NCBI GenBank assembly: GCA_900552955.1
Contig: USBO01000083.1
Coordinates: 1 to 7,662, forward strand
Direction: 5' to 3'
Source of the DNA: an uncultured Alistipes sp.
Lineage (GTDB): Bacteria; Bacteroidota; Bacteroidia; Bacteroidales; Rikenellaceae
Length of the DNA: 7,662 nt
The notes beneath the pieces were generated by a model. It had not been told where the DNA came from. It did no database searches and saw only the letters and a list, made by a program, of their open reading frames with translations. This document shows, piece after piece, positions 1 to 6,414 of this stretch (the stretch's first letter is position 1; each line of letters starts with the position of its first letter). The translations under genes and the position numbers were made by a program.

Positions 1-270
1 CCCGTCGAGGGGCATCTGTGGGCGACGGACAAGAACTGGGGCTACGTCGAGTTCAGGAGTGCGAAGGAGGTGACGGATCGCTATGTGACCTATGCCGAGA
101 AGCTCATGGAGCTGGCGCAGCGCGGCTTCAGCGCTGCCGTCTACACGCAGACGACCGACGTCGAGGGCGAGGTCAACGGACTGGTGACCTACGACCGTGA
201 GGTGGTCAAGGTCGATGCCGACCGCGTGCGCGAGGTCAATCGGCGGCTGGTGCGGTCGTTCGACCGTTGA
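1..270 (+). CDS. C-terminal fragment of a glycoside hydrolase family 2 enzyme (5' end outside window)
   Basis: The reading frame is open from the first base and ends at TGA 268-270, giving the last 89 residues of a larger protein. The stretch around residues 45-62 (AAVYTQTTDVEGEVNGLVTY) is the characteristic last block of the GH2 barrel in Bacteroidales beta-galactosidase/beta-glucuronidase-type enzymes, followed by DR and a short helical tail (VDADRVREVNRRLVRSF). The catalytic glutamates and the N-terminal sandwich domains lie upstream of the window, so the substrate cannot be read here. GH2 enzymes hydrolyse beta-linked galactose, glucuronate, mannose or similar residues, usually after export to the periplasm. 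It lies 155 bp upstream of a GH78 rhamnosidase on the same strand, which suggests a shared polysaccharide-utilisation locus, although a hairpin separates them. The family call is confident; the exact activity is unknown. Confidence 0.85.
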   Translation, partial: PVEGHLWATDKNWGYVEFRSAKEVTDRYVTYAEKLMELAQRGFSAAVYTQTTDVEGEVNGLVTYDREVVKVDADRVREVNRRLVRSFDR

Positions 271-293
271 GGTCGGGGCCGGACGACGGATTA

Positions 294-316
294 CGGAGCG
301 CTTCGGCGCTCCGTTT
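294..316 (+). terminator. Hairpin with cUUCGg tetraloop after the GH2 gene, probable intrinsic terminator
   Basis: CGGAGCGC (294-301), loop TTCG (302-305) and GCGCTCCG (306-313) form a perfect 8-bp stem closed by the very stable C(UUCG)G tetraloop; A293-T314 adds one pair. Only TTT follows before GCGG, so the U-tract is short. The hairpin begins 24 bp after the GH2 stop codon. It could act as a weak or partial terminator, or protect the 3' end of the GH2 transcript while allowing some read-through into the rhamnosidase gene. Confidence 0.6.
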
Positions 317-425
317 GCGGTGCGGCGTGTCAGAATTAGAAATTTTAATGTCAAAAAACATAGTCCCGTACCGCCGGAAATGGCTACCTTGCGTTCCGAA
401 TGAACTCTTAAACGAAAACCTGACG

Positions 426-3215
426 ATGAAAAAACGGATCTTCCTTCTGCTTGCGCTGCTCGGCTCGGCGGCGGGCGCTGCGGCGCAGGATTTCTCGGTG
501 GCGAATCCGCGGTGCGAATATCGTGACGAACCGGTGGGCATCAACACGCTCGCGCCGCGTTTTTCGTGGCAGACCGTCGCCCGCGAACGCGGTTTCGGGC
601 AGTCGGCCTACGAGCTGATCGTGGGCGACGACCGTGCAGCCGTCGCCGCCGGCCGCGGCAATCTGTGGCGCGTGAAACGCAGGAGCGTGGAGTCGCTCCA
701 CATCCCCTACGCGGGCAAGCCGCTCGAATCGGGCCGCGAATACTACTGGAGCGTGCGCGTCTGGGACGCCGCGGGCCGTGTCTCGCCGTGGATGCCGGTC
801 AACCGCTTCTCGACGGGGCTGATGACGCACGACGCGTGGTCGGGCGCCCGATGGATCGCCATGGAGGTGCAGCCCGACAGCCTGCGGCTCGTCCCGGGCG
901 AGGAGTACAACAAACTCACGATCGGCGACCGCATCACGGCGACGAACGAGCTGCCGCAGTTCCGGCGCGAGATCGACGTGCGCAAGCCTGTGAAACGGGC
1001 CGTGGCCTATGTTTCGGGGCTGGGGCAGTTCGAGTTCTTCGTCAACGGCGACAAGGTGGGCGACAACTTCCTCGATCCGGCGTGGAGCGACTACGACCGC
1101 ATCGTCTGCTACGTCCCCTTCGACGTCACCGACCGCCTGCGTCAGGGGGCCAACGTGCTGGGCGTGATGCTCGGCAACGGCATGTACAACGTGCCGCGCG
1201 AGCGCTACAACACGCTGCTGACGACCTACGGCTTCCCGATGATGATCTGCAAGCTGGACGTCGAGTATGCCGACGGCACGCACGACGTGGTGGTCAGCGA
1301 CGAGCGCTGGCGCACGACGCCCAGTCCCGTGACCTATAGCAGCATCTTCGGCGGCGAGGACTACGACGCCACGCTCGAACGCACGGGCTGGATGGAGGCC
1401 GGCTACGACGACGCGTCGTGGCAGCCGGTGCGCTTCACGTCGCAGCGCGGCGAGCTGATCGCACCCAAAGCCCTGCCGGTGAAGGTGATGGAGGAGTTCC
1501 CCGTCTTCAAGATCCGCAAGACGCGCTACGGCAAATGGCTCTACGACTTGGGGCAGAACTTCTCGGGCGTGGCGCGCCTCACGGTTCGCGGCAAGCGCGG
1601 ACAGGTGGTGCGGATGAACACCTGCGAGCTGTTCGACCCCGCCGTCGACTCGATCCAGATCCACGGCGGCTACCGCGGCGAGACGCGCTTCACCTATACG
1701 CTGCGGGGCGATGCCGGGCCCGAGAGCTGGACGCCGCAGTTCACCTACCACGGTTTCCGCTACGTGCTCGTCGACGGTGCCGTGCCGGCGGGCGAGCCCA
1801 ACCCCGAGGGGCTGCCCGAGATCGTCGACCTGCGCGGCCTGCATGTCCGCAATTCGACGCCCGAGACGGGGACGTTCGTCTCGTCGAACGACCTGCTCAA
1901 CAAGACGCAGCGGCTCATCGGCTGGGGCATCAAGAGCAACATGGTCAGCTACCTGACCGACTGCCCGCACCGCGAGAAACTGCCGTGGCTCGAGCAGTTG
2001 CACCTGATGTTCGGGTCGCTGCAATATACGTTCGACATGTTCGCGCTCTACGAAAAGATGCTGGACGACATGGCTATGGCGCAACTGCCTTCGGGGCTGA
2101 TTCCCGACATCGCGCCCGAGTACGCCGTCTTCCGCGACGGGTTCCGCGACTCGCCCGAGTGGGGCAGCGCCTTCGTGCTGGTGCCGCTCTACCTTTACGA
2201 ATACTACGGTGACGGCACGATGCTGCGCAAGCACTACGAGGCGATGGGCCGCTACGTGGACTACCTGACCTCCAAGGCCGACGACCATATCCTTGCGCAC
2301 GGTCTGGGCGACTGGTTCGACCTCGGCCCCAAGATGCCCGGGCGGGCGCAGCTCTCGTCGCTCGCGGCGACCGCCACGCCGATCTACTACATGGATGCGC
2401 TGGCGATGGTCAAGGGTGCCGAGCTGCTCGGCAGGAAGAAGGATGCGGAGCGCTGGCAGCGGCTCGCCGATGCGATCCGCACCTCCTACAATGCGAAATT
2501 CTTCCACGAGGAGGGCTGCTACTACGACCGCAACAGCCAGACGGCCAACTCGATCGCTCTCTGCGCGGGGATGGTCGATCCCGCGTATCGCCAAGGCGTG
2601 CTCGACAACGTGGTCGAGGACATCCGCAGCCGCGGCAACGGCCTGACGGGCGGCGACGTGGGCTATACCTACATCCTGCGGGCGCTCGAGGCAGGCGGAC
2701 GGTCGGATGTGATCTTCGACATGAATTCGCGCTACGACGTCTACGGCTACGGCTACATGCTGGCGCAGGGCGCCACGGCGCTGCCCGAGTCGTGGCAGGT
2801 GGCGCCCATCAAGTCGCACAACCACTTCATGCTGGGGCACCTCATGCAGTGGCTCTACACCCATGTGGGCGGTATCCGCCGCGACGCCGGTGCGCTGGCT
2901 TACCGGCGGTCGGTGATCCGTCCCGAGCCTGTCGGCGATCTGAAGATGGCGCGCGTGAGCTTCGAATCGCCCTACGGACCGATCCGCAGCGAGTGGTCGA
3001 AGTCTGCCGACGGCCGCTTCGAGCTGCTGGCCGAGATTCCGGCCAATACGACGTCGACCGTGTGGCTGCCCGCCGCCGAGGATGCTGCGGTCTTCGAAGG
3101 CAATCTGCCCGTCGGGCGTGTCGCGGGGATCGACTACCTCGGTTATCGTGAGGGGTGCAAGGTCTACGCCGTCGGCTCGGGAACTTACCGGTTCGAGGTG
3201 CGTCCTGCGAGATGA
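426..3215 (+). CDS. Secreted alpha-L-rhamnosidase, glycoside hydrolase family 78
   Basis: This 929-residue enzyme should release terminal alpha-L-rhamnose from plant polysaccharide or glycosides by inverting hydrolysis, in the periplasm or at the cell surface. Residues 1-20 are a signal peptide (MKKRIFLLLALLGSAAGAAA, cleavage before Gln21); this fixes the start at 426, although the frame is open from 267. An Ig-like domain spans ~25-130 and the rhamnosidase N domain ~190-330 (GLGQFEFFVNG, LDPAWSDYDR, VLGVMLGNGMY). The concanavalin-like domain is at ~365-470 (YDLGQNFSG), the (alpha/alpha)6 barrel at ~485-800 and a C-terminal beta domain at ~805-885. DCPHREKLPWLEQ (512-524) is the active-site loop; by comparison with characterised GH78 enzymes Glu517 is the likely general acid. 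Glu788 in the ALPESW block is the likely base. The loop has Pro520 where Gly is more usual. No lipoprotein cysteine is seen. Family assignment is firm; the natural substrate is unknown. Confidence 0.95.
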   Translation: MKKRIFLLLALLGSAAGAAAQDFSVANPRCEYRDEPVGINTLAPRFSWQTVARERGFGQSAYELIVGDDRAAVAAGRGNLWRVKRRSVESLHIPYAGKPLESGREYYWSVRVWDAAGRVSPWMPVNRFSTGLMTHDAWSGARWIAMEVQPDSLRLVPGEEYNKLTIGDRITATNELPQFRREIDVRKPVKRAVAYVSGLGQFEFFVNGDKVGDNFLDPAWSDYDRIVCYVPFDVTDRLRQGANVLGVMLGNGMYNVPRERYNTLLTTYGFPMMICKLDVEYADGTHDVVVSDERWRTTPSPVTYSSIFGGEDYDATLERTGWMEAGYDDASWQPVRFTSQRGELIAPKALPVKVMEEFPVFKIRKTRYGKWLYDLGQNFSGVARLTVRGKRGQVVRMNTCELFDPAVDSIQIHGGYRGETRFTYTLRGDAGPESWTPQFTYHGFRYVLVDGAVPAGEPNPEGLPEIVDLRGLHVRNSTPETGTFVSSNDLLNKTQRLIGWGIKSNMVSYLTDCPHREKLPWLEQLHLMFGSLQYTFDMFALYEKMLDDMAMAQLPSGLIPDIAPEYAVFRDGFRDSPEWGSAFVLVPLYLYEYYGDGTMLRKHYEAMGRYVDYLTSKADDHILAHGLGDWFDLGPKMPGRAQLSSLAATATPIYYMDALAMVKGAELLGRKKDAERWQRLADAIRTSYNAKFFHEEGCYYDRNSQTANSIALCAGMVDPAYRQGVLDNVVEDIRSRGNGLTGGDVGYTYILRALEAGGRSDVIFDMNSRYDVYGYGYMLAQGATALPESWQVAPIKSHNHFMLGHLMQWLYTHVGGIRRDAGALAYRRSVIRPEPVGDLKMARVSFESPYGPIRSEWSKSADGRFELLAEIPANTTSTVWLPAAEDAAVFEGNLPVGRVAGIDYLGYREGCKVYAVGSGTYRFEVRPAR

Positions 3216-3237
3216 CGGTCGGGATGTGAACAGAGTG

Positions 3238-3268
3238 TCGGCGTGCGGTTTCGCACGCCGATTCTTTT
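3238..3268 (+). terminator. Intrinsic terminator of the rhamnosidase gene
   Basis: TCGGCGTGCG (3238-3247), loop GTTT (3248-3251) and CGCACGCCGA (3252-3261) form a perfect 10-bp stem, followed directly by TTCTTTTC. It starts 22 bp after the rhamnosidase stop codon and isolates the glycosidase genes from the promoter at 3327. Confidence 0.85.
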
Positions 3269-3317
3269 CGTCGGGGGCGCCTGCGGCGGCAGATGCGCTG
3301 TTTCGTCGGAAAAAAAG

Positions 3318-3332
3318 CAATAAAATTTTGTA
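3318..3332 (+). repeat. Variant copy of the 15-bp CAATAAAATATTGTA motif
   Basis: CAATAAAATTTTGTA differs at one position from the 15-bp head of the repeat array at 7311, 7410 and 7638. Here its TTTTG forms the -33 box of the promoter that follows. The GC-rich body of the repeat is not recognisable on either side, so this may be a remnant, or a promoter-type sequence that the repeats resemble. Confidence 0.5.
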
Positions 3333-3357
3333 ATTCGAAAGAAATTCGATATATTTG
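3327..3357 (+). promoter_or_regulatory. Bacteroidetes-type sigma-ABfr promoter, TTTG-N19-TATATTTG
   Basis: The -33 box TTTG (3327-3330) and the -7 box TATATTTG (3350-3357, exact match to TAnnTTTG) are separated by 19 bp, the usual spacing for the primary sigma factor of Bacteroidetes. Transcription should start near 3364. The surroundings are AT-rich within a GC-rich chromosome. The promoter drives the structured leader and very likely the small gene at 3556. The start position is inferred from consensus geometry. Confidence 0.8.
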
Positions 3358-3363
3358 ACTTGC

Positions 3364-3535
3364 AATATTGATTATTGCATAGCTGTTTATTCAATCTGAA
3401 GGTCTGGTAAACTAAAAAGTAACAAAGATGAACAGCTAAGAGCCGGTGTAATGCGCGGTTCTTGGCGAGTTTTTGTTACTTTCGATTACCAGATCTTCGT
3501 ACTTTTGGCGAGCCGGGACCGCGCATATTTTTTAA
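3364..3535 (+). ncRNA. Candidate structured leader RNA or small RNA with mutually exclusive folds
   Basis: Seen directly: TGCAATA (3361-3367) pairs with TATTGCA (3373-3379). A long rod forms from 3397-3410 with 3486-3499 (14 pairs, two G-U), 3416-3426 with 3472-3482 (11 perfect pairs) and 3435-3445 with 3456-3466 (11 pairs, two G-U), leaving a 10-nt loop at 3446-3455. Competing with it, 3380-3391 can pair with 3427-3438 (12 pairs, two G-U); this would be a pseudoknot if the rod also forms. ATGCGCGGTTC (3451-3461) can pair with GGACCGCGCAT (3516-3526), which is followed by ATTTTTT, a terminator-like arrangement. Direct repeats TTGGCGAG (3462, 3505) and GAGCCGG (3440, 3510) supply alternative partners. 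The element begins at a consensus promoter and ends 20 bp before the small gene. Inference: an attenuator-type leader or a free-standing small RNA of about 170 nt. I cannot assign it to a named RNA family. Confidence 0.6.
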
Positions 3536-3555
3536 CTTTTCAAATTTATGCGCTT

Positions 3556-3927
3556 ATGCTACCTGTTTCACCCTCCGCGTCCGGCAGCTCCCTGTCCCGC
3601 GTCCGCAAATCGGCGCTTTTGCGTATCGCGTTGATCCGTTACGTCGATGCGCTGTTCTACGAGGCCGGGGATATGCGCTGGTGCCACAAACGCTGCTATA
3701 AATTGCTCGTGCGCGATCTGTGGGATATTTCCGAGAACACCTTCCGCCTCTACCTCCGCTATCCGTCCGAACGCCTGGCGGGAGTCGAAATTCCTCCGCG
3801 GCTCAGATATCTCGTGCGGTTTTACGTGCTGCTGACCAAGAGAGAGCTGGCGATGTCCAATGCCTACGATCCCGCCGTGTTGAGCCGCATTGCGAAGGTT
3901 GCGCTGGAGGATTGCAGCCGGTCGTAG
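3556..3927 (+). CDS. Small basic protein of unknown function, possible helix-turn-helix
   Basis: I do not recognise this 123-residue protein. It has no signal peptide or membrane segment and is rich in Arg, Leu and Tyr, so it is probably cytoplasmic and may bind nucleic acid. Residues ~20-38 (LLRIALIRYVDALFYEAGD) look helical. Residues ~50-70 (LLVRDLWDISENTFRLYLRYP) have the spacing of a helix-turn-helix, with ISENTFRLYL resembling a recognition helix; this is a weak visual match. Cysteines fall at 43, 47 and 120. The frame is open from ATG 3451, but that start lies in the loop of the leader hairpin, and the extra 35 residues would be encoded by the structured AT-rich leader. I therefore prefer ATG 3556. 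The gene stands alone: its own promoter at 3327, terminators upstream, and a convergent gene downstream. The GC-rich, codon-biased body supports real coding. Function is open. Confidence 0.65.
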   Translation: MLPVSPSASGSSLSRVRKSALLRIALIRYVDALFYEAGDMRWCHKRCYKLLVRDLWDISENTFRLYLRYPSERLAGVEIPPRLRYLVRFYVLLTKRELAMSNAYDPAVLSRIAKVALEDCSRS

Positions 3928-3967
3928 CGCATGTCGTGAGTTCCGCAGCGTCGCTCGTGTCGCGCGC

Positions 3968-3993
3968 GGCCTGTGTCCGCACCGACAGAGGCC
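3968..3993. terminator. Imperfect hairpin between convergent genes, weak terminator candidate
   Basis: GGCCT (3968-3972) pairs with AGGCC (3989-3993), then a G-G mismatch, then TGTC (3974-3977) with GACA (3984-3987) around a 6-base loop. There is no T-run on either strand, so intrinsic termination is doubtful. It is the only clear dyad I see in the 156-bp gap between the small gene and the convergent TonB-like gene. Confidence 0.25.
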
Positions 3994-4083
3994 GGCTGAC
4001 CGAGTGAGCGGCCCGGGCTTTACGCTGCGCTGTGCCGTCCTTCGTGTCGGGCTTGCGCAGAGGCGCCGGTGCCGCCGGATGAA

Positions 4084-4884
4084 TCACTGCGGGATGAAGA
4101 TGTAGGTGATCGTCCCCGTGTGACGGGCGGGGGCCGACTCGTTGATGTCGAACCGCGACCGGCGGGCGGCGCGCACGGCCGTTTCGCGCATGCAGTCGTC
4201 GCCGCCTGAGGCTACCGACGCGTGGGTCACCTCGCCCGAACGGTCGACCGTGATGCGCACGACCACCTCGCCGCCCCCTTCGCATTGGTAGGCCGGAACC
4301 TCCAGATGGCGTGCGTGGCGCACCGGATCGACCAGCGAGAAGGAGACGGTCACGCGCCCCTGCACCTTACGGTCGGAGTTCTCGGCCGCATCCTGGGTTT
4401 GCTTGCCCCTGCGGCCGATGGCTTCGGCCTCAGCCAGCCCTTGTTCGTAGGCGGCACGGTTGGCGCGCATGCGCTCCTGCGCGGCGTCGGCCGCTTCGTT
4501 GAGCGCTGCGGTGTTGGTGCCGCGGTCGTCGCGCAGCGATTCGTCGAGCTTGGCGTTTTCGTTGGAGACGTCGTTGCGGATGCTCTTCCAGTCGACGGGC
4601 TCCTGCCGCTGCCGCTCGTGCACCTCGCGTTCGAGGCGCTCTTTCTCGGCGGCGAGCTGTTCGAGCTGTTGCAGGTCGATGTAGAAACCCTGCGTGCGGG
4701 ACGTGCCTCCGACGACGATCTTCGAGCCGACGAACGCGATGGCCAGCAGCAGGTAGGCGATCAGCGTAACGCACAGTCCCGCACGGTGATCGAACGCCCA
4801 TTCGCCTGCGTCCTCCCTACGGTTGTCGAAGGGCAGATGCAGCTTGGGGCGTCGTGGCCGCGGTGGGGTCTCTTGCGGAGTCAT
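4084..4884 (-). CDS. Inner-membrane protein with TonB C-terminal-like domain and long charged coiled coil
   Basis: With the start at 4884 the protein has 266 residues. A basic, proline-containing cytoplasmic tail (1-36) is followed by one membrane helix (~37-58, LCVTLIAYLLLAIAFVGSKIVV). Next comes a highly charged, probably coiled-coil stretch (~68-155, Glu/Arg/Gln-rich) and a TonB-type C-terminal domain (~177-266: GGGEVVVRITVDRSGEVTHA ... AVRAARRSRF ... GTITYIFIPQ). TonB proteins pass energy from the inner membrane to outer-membrane transporters; this one lacks the long Pro-rich spacer of classical TonB and has a coiled coil instead, so a structural or assembly role is equally possible. Cys201 and Cys231 lie in the periplasmic domain and could form a disulfide. 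An alternative ATG at 4914 would add ten residues, but the best promoter element (4903-4910) lies inside that extension. It is divergent from lpxC-fabZ. Confidence 0.75.
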   Translation of the reverse strand: MTPQETPPRPRRPKLHLPFDNRREDAGEWAFDHRAGLCVTLIAYLLLAIAFVGSKIVVGGTSRTQGFYIDLQQLEQLAAEKERLEREVHERQRQEPVDWKSIRNDVSNENAKLDESLRDDRGTNTAALNEAADAAQERMRANRAAYEQGLAEAEAIGRRGKQTQDAAENSDRKVQGRVTVSFSLVDPVRHARHLEVPAYQCEGGGEVVVRITVDRSGEVTHASVASGGDDCMRETAVRAARRSRFDINESAPARHTGTITYIFIPQ

Positions 4885-4902
4885 CGTACGGAAGATTTTG
4901 CG

Positions 4903-4910
4903 CAAAAATA
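4903..4910 (-). promoter_or_regulatory. -7 element (TATTTTTG) for the TonB-like gene
   Basis: Read on the minus strand this is TATTTTTG, an exact match to TAnnTTTG. No TTTG lies at the expected -33 distance. Transcription would start near 4896, about 12 nt before ATG 4884, which supports that start over 4914. A near-match, CATATTTG on the minus strand (4923-4930), is a second possible -7. Confidence 0.45.
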
Positions 4911-4932
4911 GCATTTTTTAACCAAATATGCT

Positions 4933-4940
4933 TATCTTTG
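4933..4940 (+). promoter_or_regulatory. -7 element (TATCTTTG) for lpxC-fabZ-lpxA
   Basis: TATCTTTG matches TAnnTTTG exactly and is 27 bp upstream of the lpxC-fabZ ATG, giving a predicted start near 4947 and a leader of about 20 nt containing AAGGAAAA (4950-4957). No clear TTTG sits 19-21 bp upstream, only the T-run at 4914-4919. The 83-bp gap between the divergent genes carries -7 boxes on both strands, so the two promoters physically overlap. Confidence 0.65.
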
Positions 4941-4967
4941 TGCTCGTTTAAGGAAAATTAATTTGGC

Positions 4968-6359
4968 ATGTCAACAAAACAACAAACCCTGAAAGCTCCG
5001 ATCTCGTTCGCGGGCAAGGGCCTGCACACGGGCGTCGAGGTGACCATGACGGTTCATCCCGCCGGTGTGGACAACGGCATTGTTTTCCGTCGCACCGACG
5101 TGGAGGGCACGCCGCTCATCCCCGCGCTGTGCGATAACGTCACCGACACTTCGCGCGGCACGACCGTCGAGGCCAACGGCGTGAAGGTCGCCACGATCGA
5201 ACATATCGTCTCGGCGCTCTGGACGCTGGGCGTGGATAACGCGCTGATCGACATCGACGCCCCCGAGACCCCGATCATGGACGGCTCGGCGCGCGAATAC
5301 GCCGAGCGGATCGTCGCCACGGGGCTCGTCGAGCAGGACGCCGAGCGCAAATACTATCAGGTGACCGAGAAGATGGTCTACACGATTCCCGACAAGGGCG
5401 TCTCGATCATCCTCTATCCCGACGAGGAGTTTTCGGCTTCGGTTCATGTCGACTACAACTCGAAGGTCATCGGCAATCAGTATGCCACGTTCCTCCCCGA
5501 CGACGACTATGCCGCCAAGATCGCTCCGTGCCGGACGTTCGTCTTCCTGCACGAGCTCGAACCGCTCTTCAGGATGAACCTCATCAAGGGCGGCGACCTG
5601 GACAATGCCATCGTCGTGGTCGAGAATCCCGTCTCGGAGGAGCAGTTCGCGCACCTCAAGCAGATTTTCCACAAGGAGGACATCAGCATCACGGGGGGCT
5701 ACCTCAATAACCTCGAACTGCGTTTCACCAACGAGCTGGCGCGCCACAAGCTTCTCGATCTGCTGGGCGACATGGCGCTGCTCGGCATGCGCATCAAGGG
5801 CCGCGTGTGGGCGTCTCGCCCGGGCCATTTCGCCAACACGGAGTTCATGAAGCAGTTGCGCCGCACGATCCGCAGGGAAGGCGAGCGTCCGCGCTACAAG
5901 TACGACTGCCGCAAGACGCCGGTCTACGACATCAACGACATCCGCCGCATGCTGCCGCACCGCCCGCCGTTCCTGCTTGTGGATCGCATCTTCCATGTGG
6001 ACGACGCGTCGATCGCCGGTATCAAGAACGTGACGATGAACGAACCCTTCTTCGTGGGGCATTTCCCCAACGAACCGGTGATGCCCGGCGTGCTGATCGT
6101 CGAGGCGATGGCGCAATGCGGCGGGATCATGGTGCTGCGCAACATCCCCGATCCCGAGAACTACTCGACCTATTTCATGAAGATCGACGGCGTGAAGTTC
6201 AAGCGCAAGATCATCCCGGGCGACACGCTCCAGTTCGAGCTGCATCTCACGGAACCGATCCGCCGCGGCGTCTGCGTGATGGATGCGAAGGCTTTCGTGG
6301 GCGATACGCTGGCCTGCGAAGCGACATTGATGGCGCAGGTTGCCAAAACGAAGAAATAG
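4968..6359 (+). CDS. lpxC/fabZ: Bifunctional UDP-3-O-acyl-N-acetylglucosamine deacetylase / 3-hydroxyacyl-ACP dehydratase (LpxC-FabZ fusion)
   Basis: The 463-residue protein joins two cytoplasmic enzymes. Residues 1-~310 are LpxC, the zinc-dependent deacetylase that commits UDP-3-O-acyl-GlcNAc to lipid A. The likely zinc ligands are His79 (TIEHIVSALW), His260 and Asp264 (ARHKLLDLLGD); Glu78 is the likely catalytic base and His287 (SRPGHFANTE) the conserved late histidine. Residues ~318-463 are FabZ, which dehydrates 3-hydroxyacyl-ACP during fatty-acid elongation. FabZ motifs are LPHRPPFLLVDRI (329-341), catalytic His365 (VGHFPNEPVMPG) and Glu379 (VLIVEAMAQCGG). Both active sites look intact, so both functions should be retained. 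This fusion is typical of Bacteroidetes and couples acyl-chain formation to lipid A commitment. lpxA follows after 55 bp on the same strand. The ATG at 4968 fits the usual LpxC N-terminus (QQTLKAPISFAGKGLHTG) and the promoter at 4933. Confidence 0.97.
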   Translation: MSTKQQTLKAPISFAGKGLHTGVEVTMTVHPAGVDNGIVFRRTDVEGTPLIPALCDNVTDTSRGTTVEANGVKVATIEHIVSALWTLGVDNALIDIDAPETPIMDGSAREYAERIVATGLVEQDAERKYYQVTEKMVYTIPDKGVSIILYPDEEFSASVHVDYNSKVIGNQYATFLPDDDYAAKIAPCRTFVFLHELEPLFRMNLIKGGDLDNAIVVVENPVSEEQFAHLKQIFHKEDISITGGYLNNLELRFTNELARHKLLDLLGDMALLGMRIKGRVWASRPGHFANTEFMKQLRRTIRREGERPRYKYDCRKTPVYDINDIRRMLPHRPPFLLVDRIFHVDDASIAGIKNVTMNEPFFVGHFPNEPVMPGVLIVEAMAQCGGIMVLRNIPDPENYSTYFMKIDGVKFKRKIIPGDTLQFELHLTEPIRRGVCVMDAKAFVGDTLACEATLMAQVAKTKK

Positions 6360-6381
6360 CGGGCGTCCGGCCGGCGTCCGG
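6360..6381 (+). repeat. Two tandem 11-bp copies between lpxC-fabZ and lpxA
   Basis: CGGGCGTCCGG (6360-6370) is followed directly by CCGGCGTCCGG (6371-6381), matching at 10 of 11 positions. They lie just after the lpxC-fabZ stop codon. There is no T-run, and the 55-bp gap shows no promoter, consistent with co-transcription of lpxA. Confidence 0.55.
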
Positions 6382-6414
6382 AAGACGCGGCACGGCGCCG
6401 AAAAACGATAGTAC

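Noticed and set aside
385..392. TACCTTGC as a -7 box for the rhamnosidase gene
   Set aside because: It resembles TACCTTTG with one T missing, but matches TAnnTTTG at only four of six fixed positions and lacks a TTTG at the right distance.
267..425. N-terminal extension of the rhamnosidase from ATG 267
   Set aside because: It would put 53 residues, partly encoded by the hairpin at 294-313, in front of an obvious signal peptide that begins at 426.
408..3365. A 985-codon open frame on the minus strand lying opposite the whole rhamnosidase gene
   Set aside because: Its translation is rich in His, Arg, Ala and Val with no recognisable domain. It is the antisense shadow expected from strongly GC-biased codons, while the plus strand encodes a clear GH78 enzyme.
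3397..3499. A retron-type RNA, because of the long inverted repeat
   Set aside because: No reverse transcriptase frame is adjacent, and the downstream protein has no such motifs.
3451..3555. Earlier start (ATG 3451) for the small protein gene
   Set aside because: The ATG sits in the loop of the leader hairpin, and the extra residues are encoded by AT-rich DNA whose bases are explained by RNA pairing. It remains possible if translation regulates the fold.
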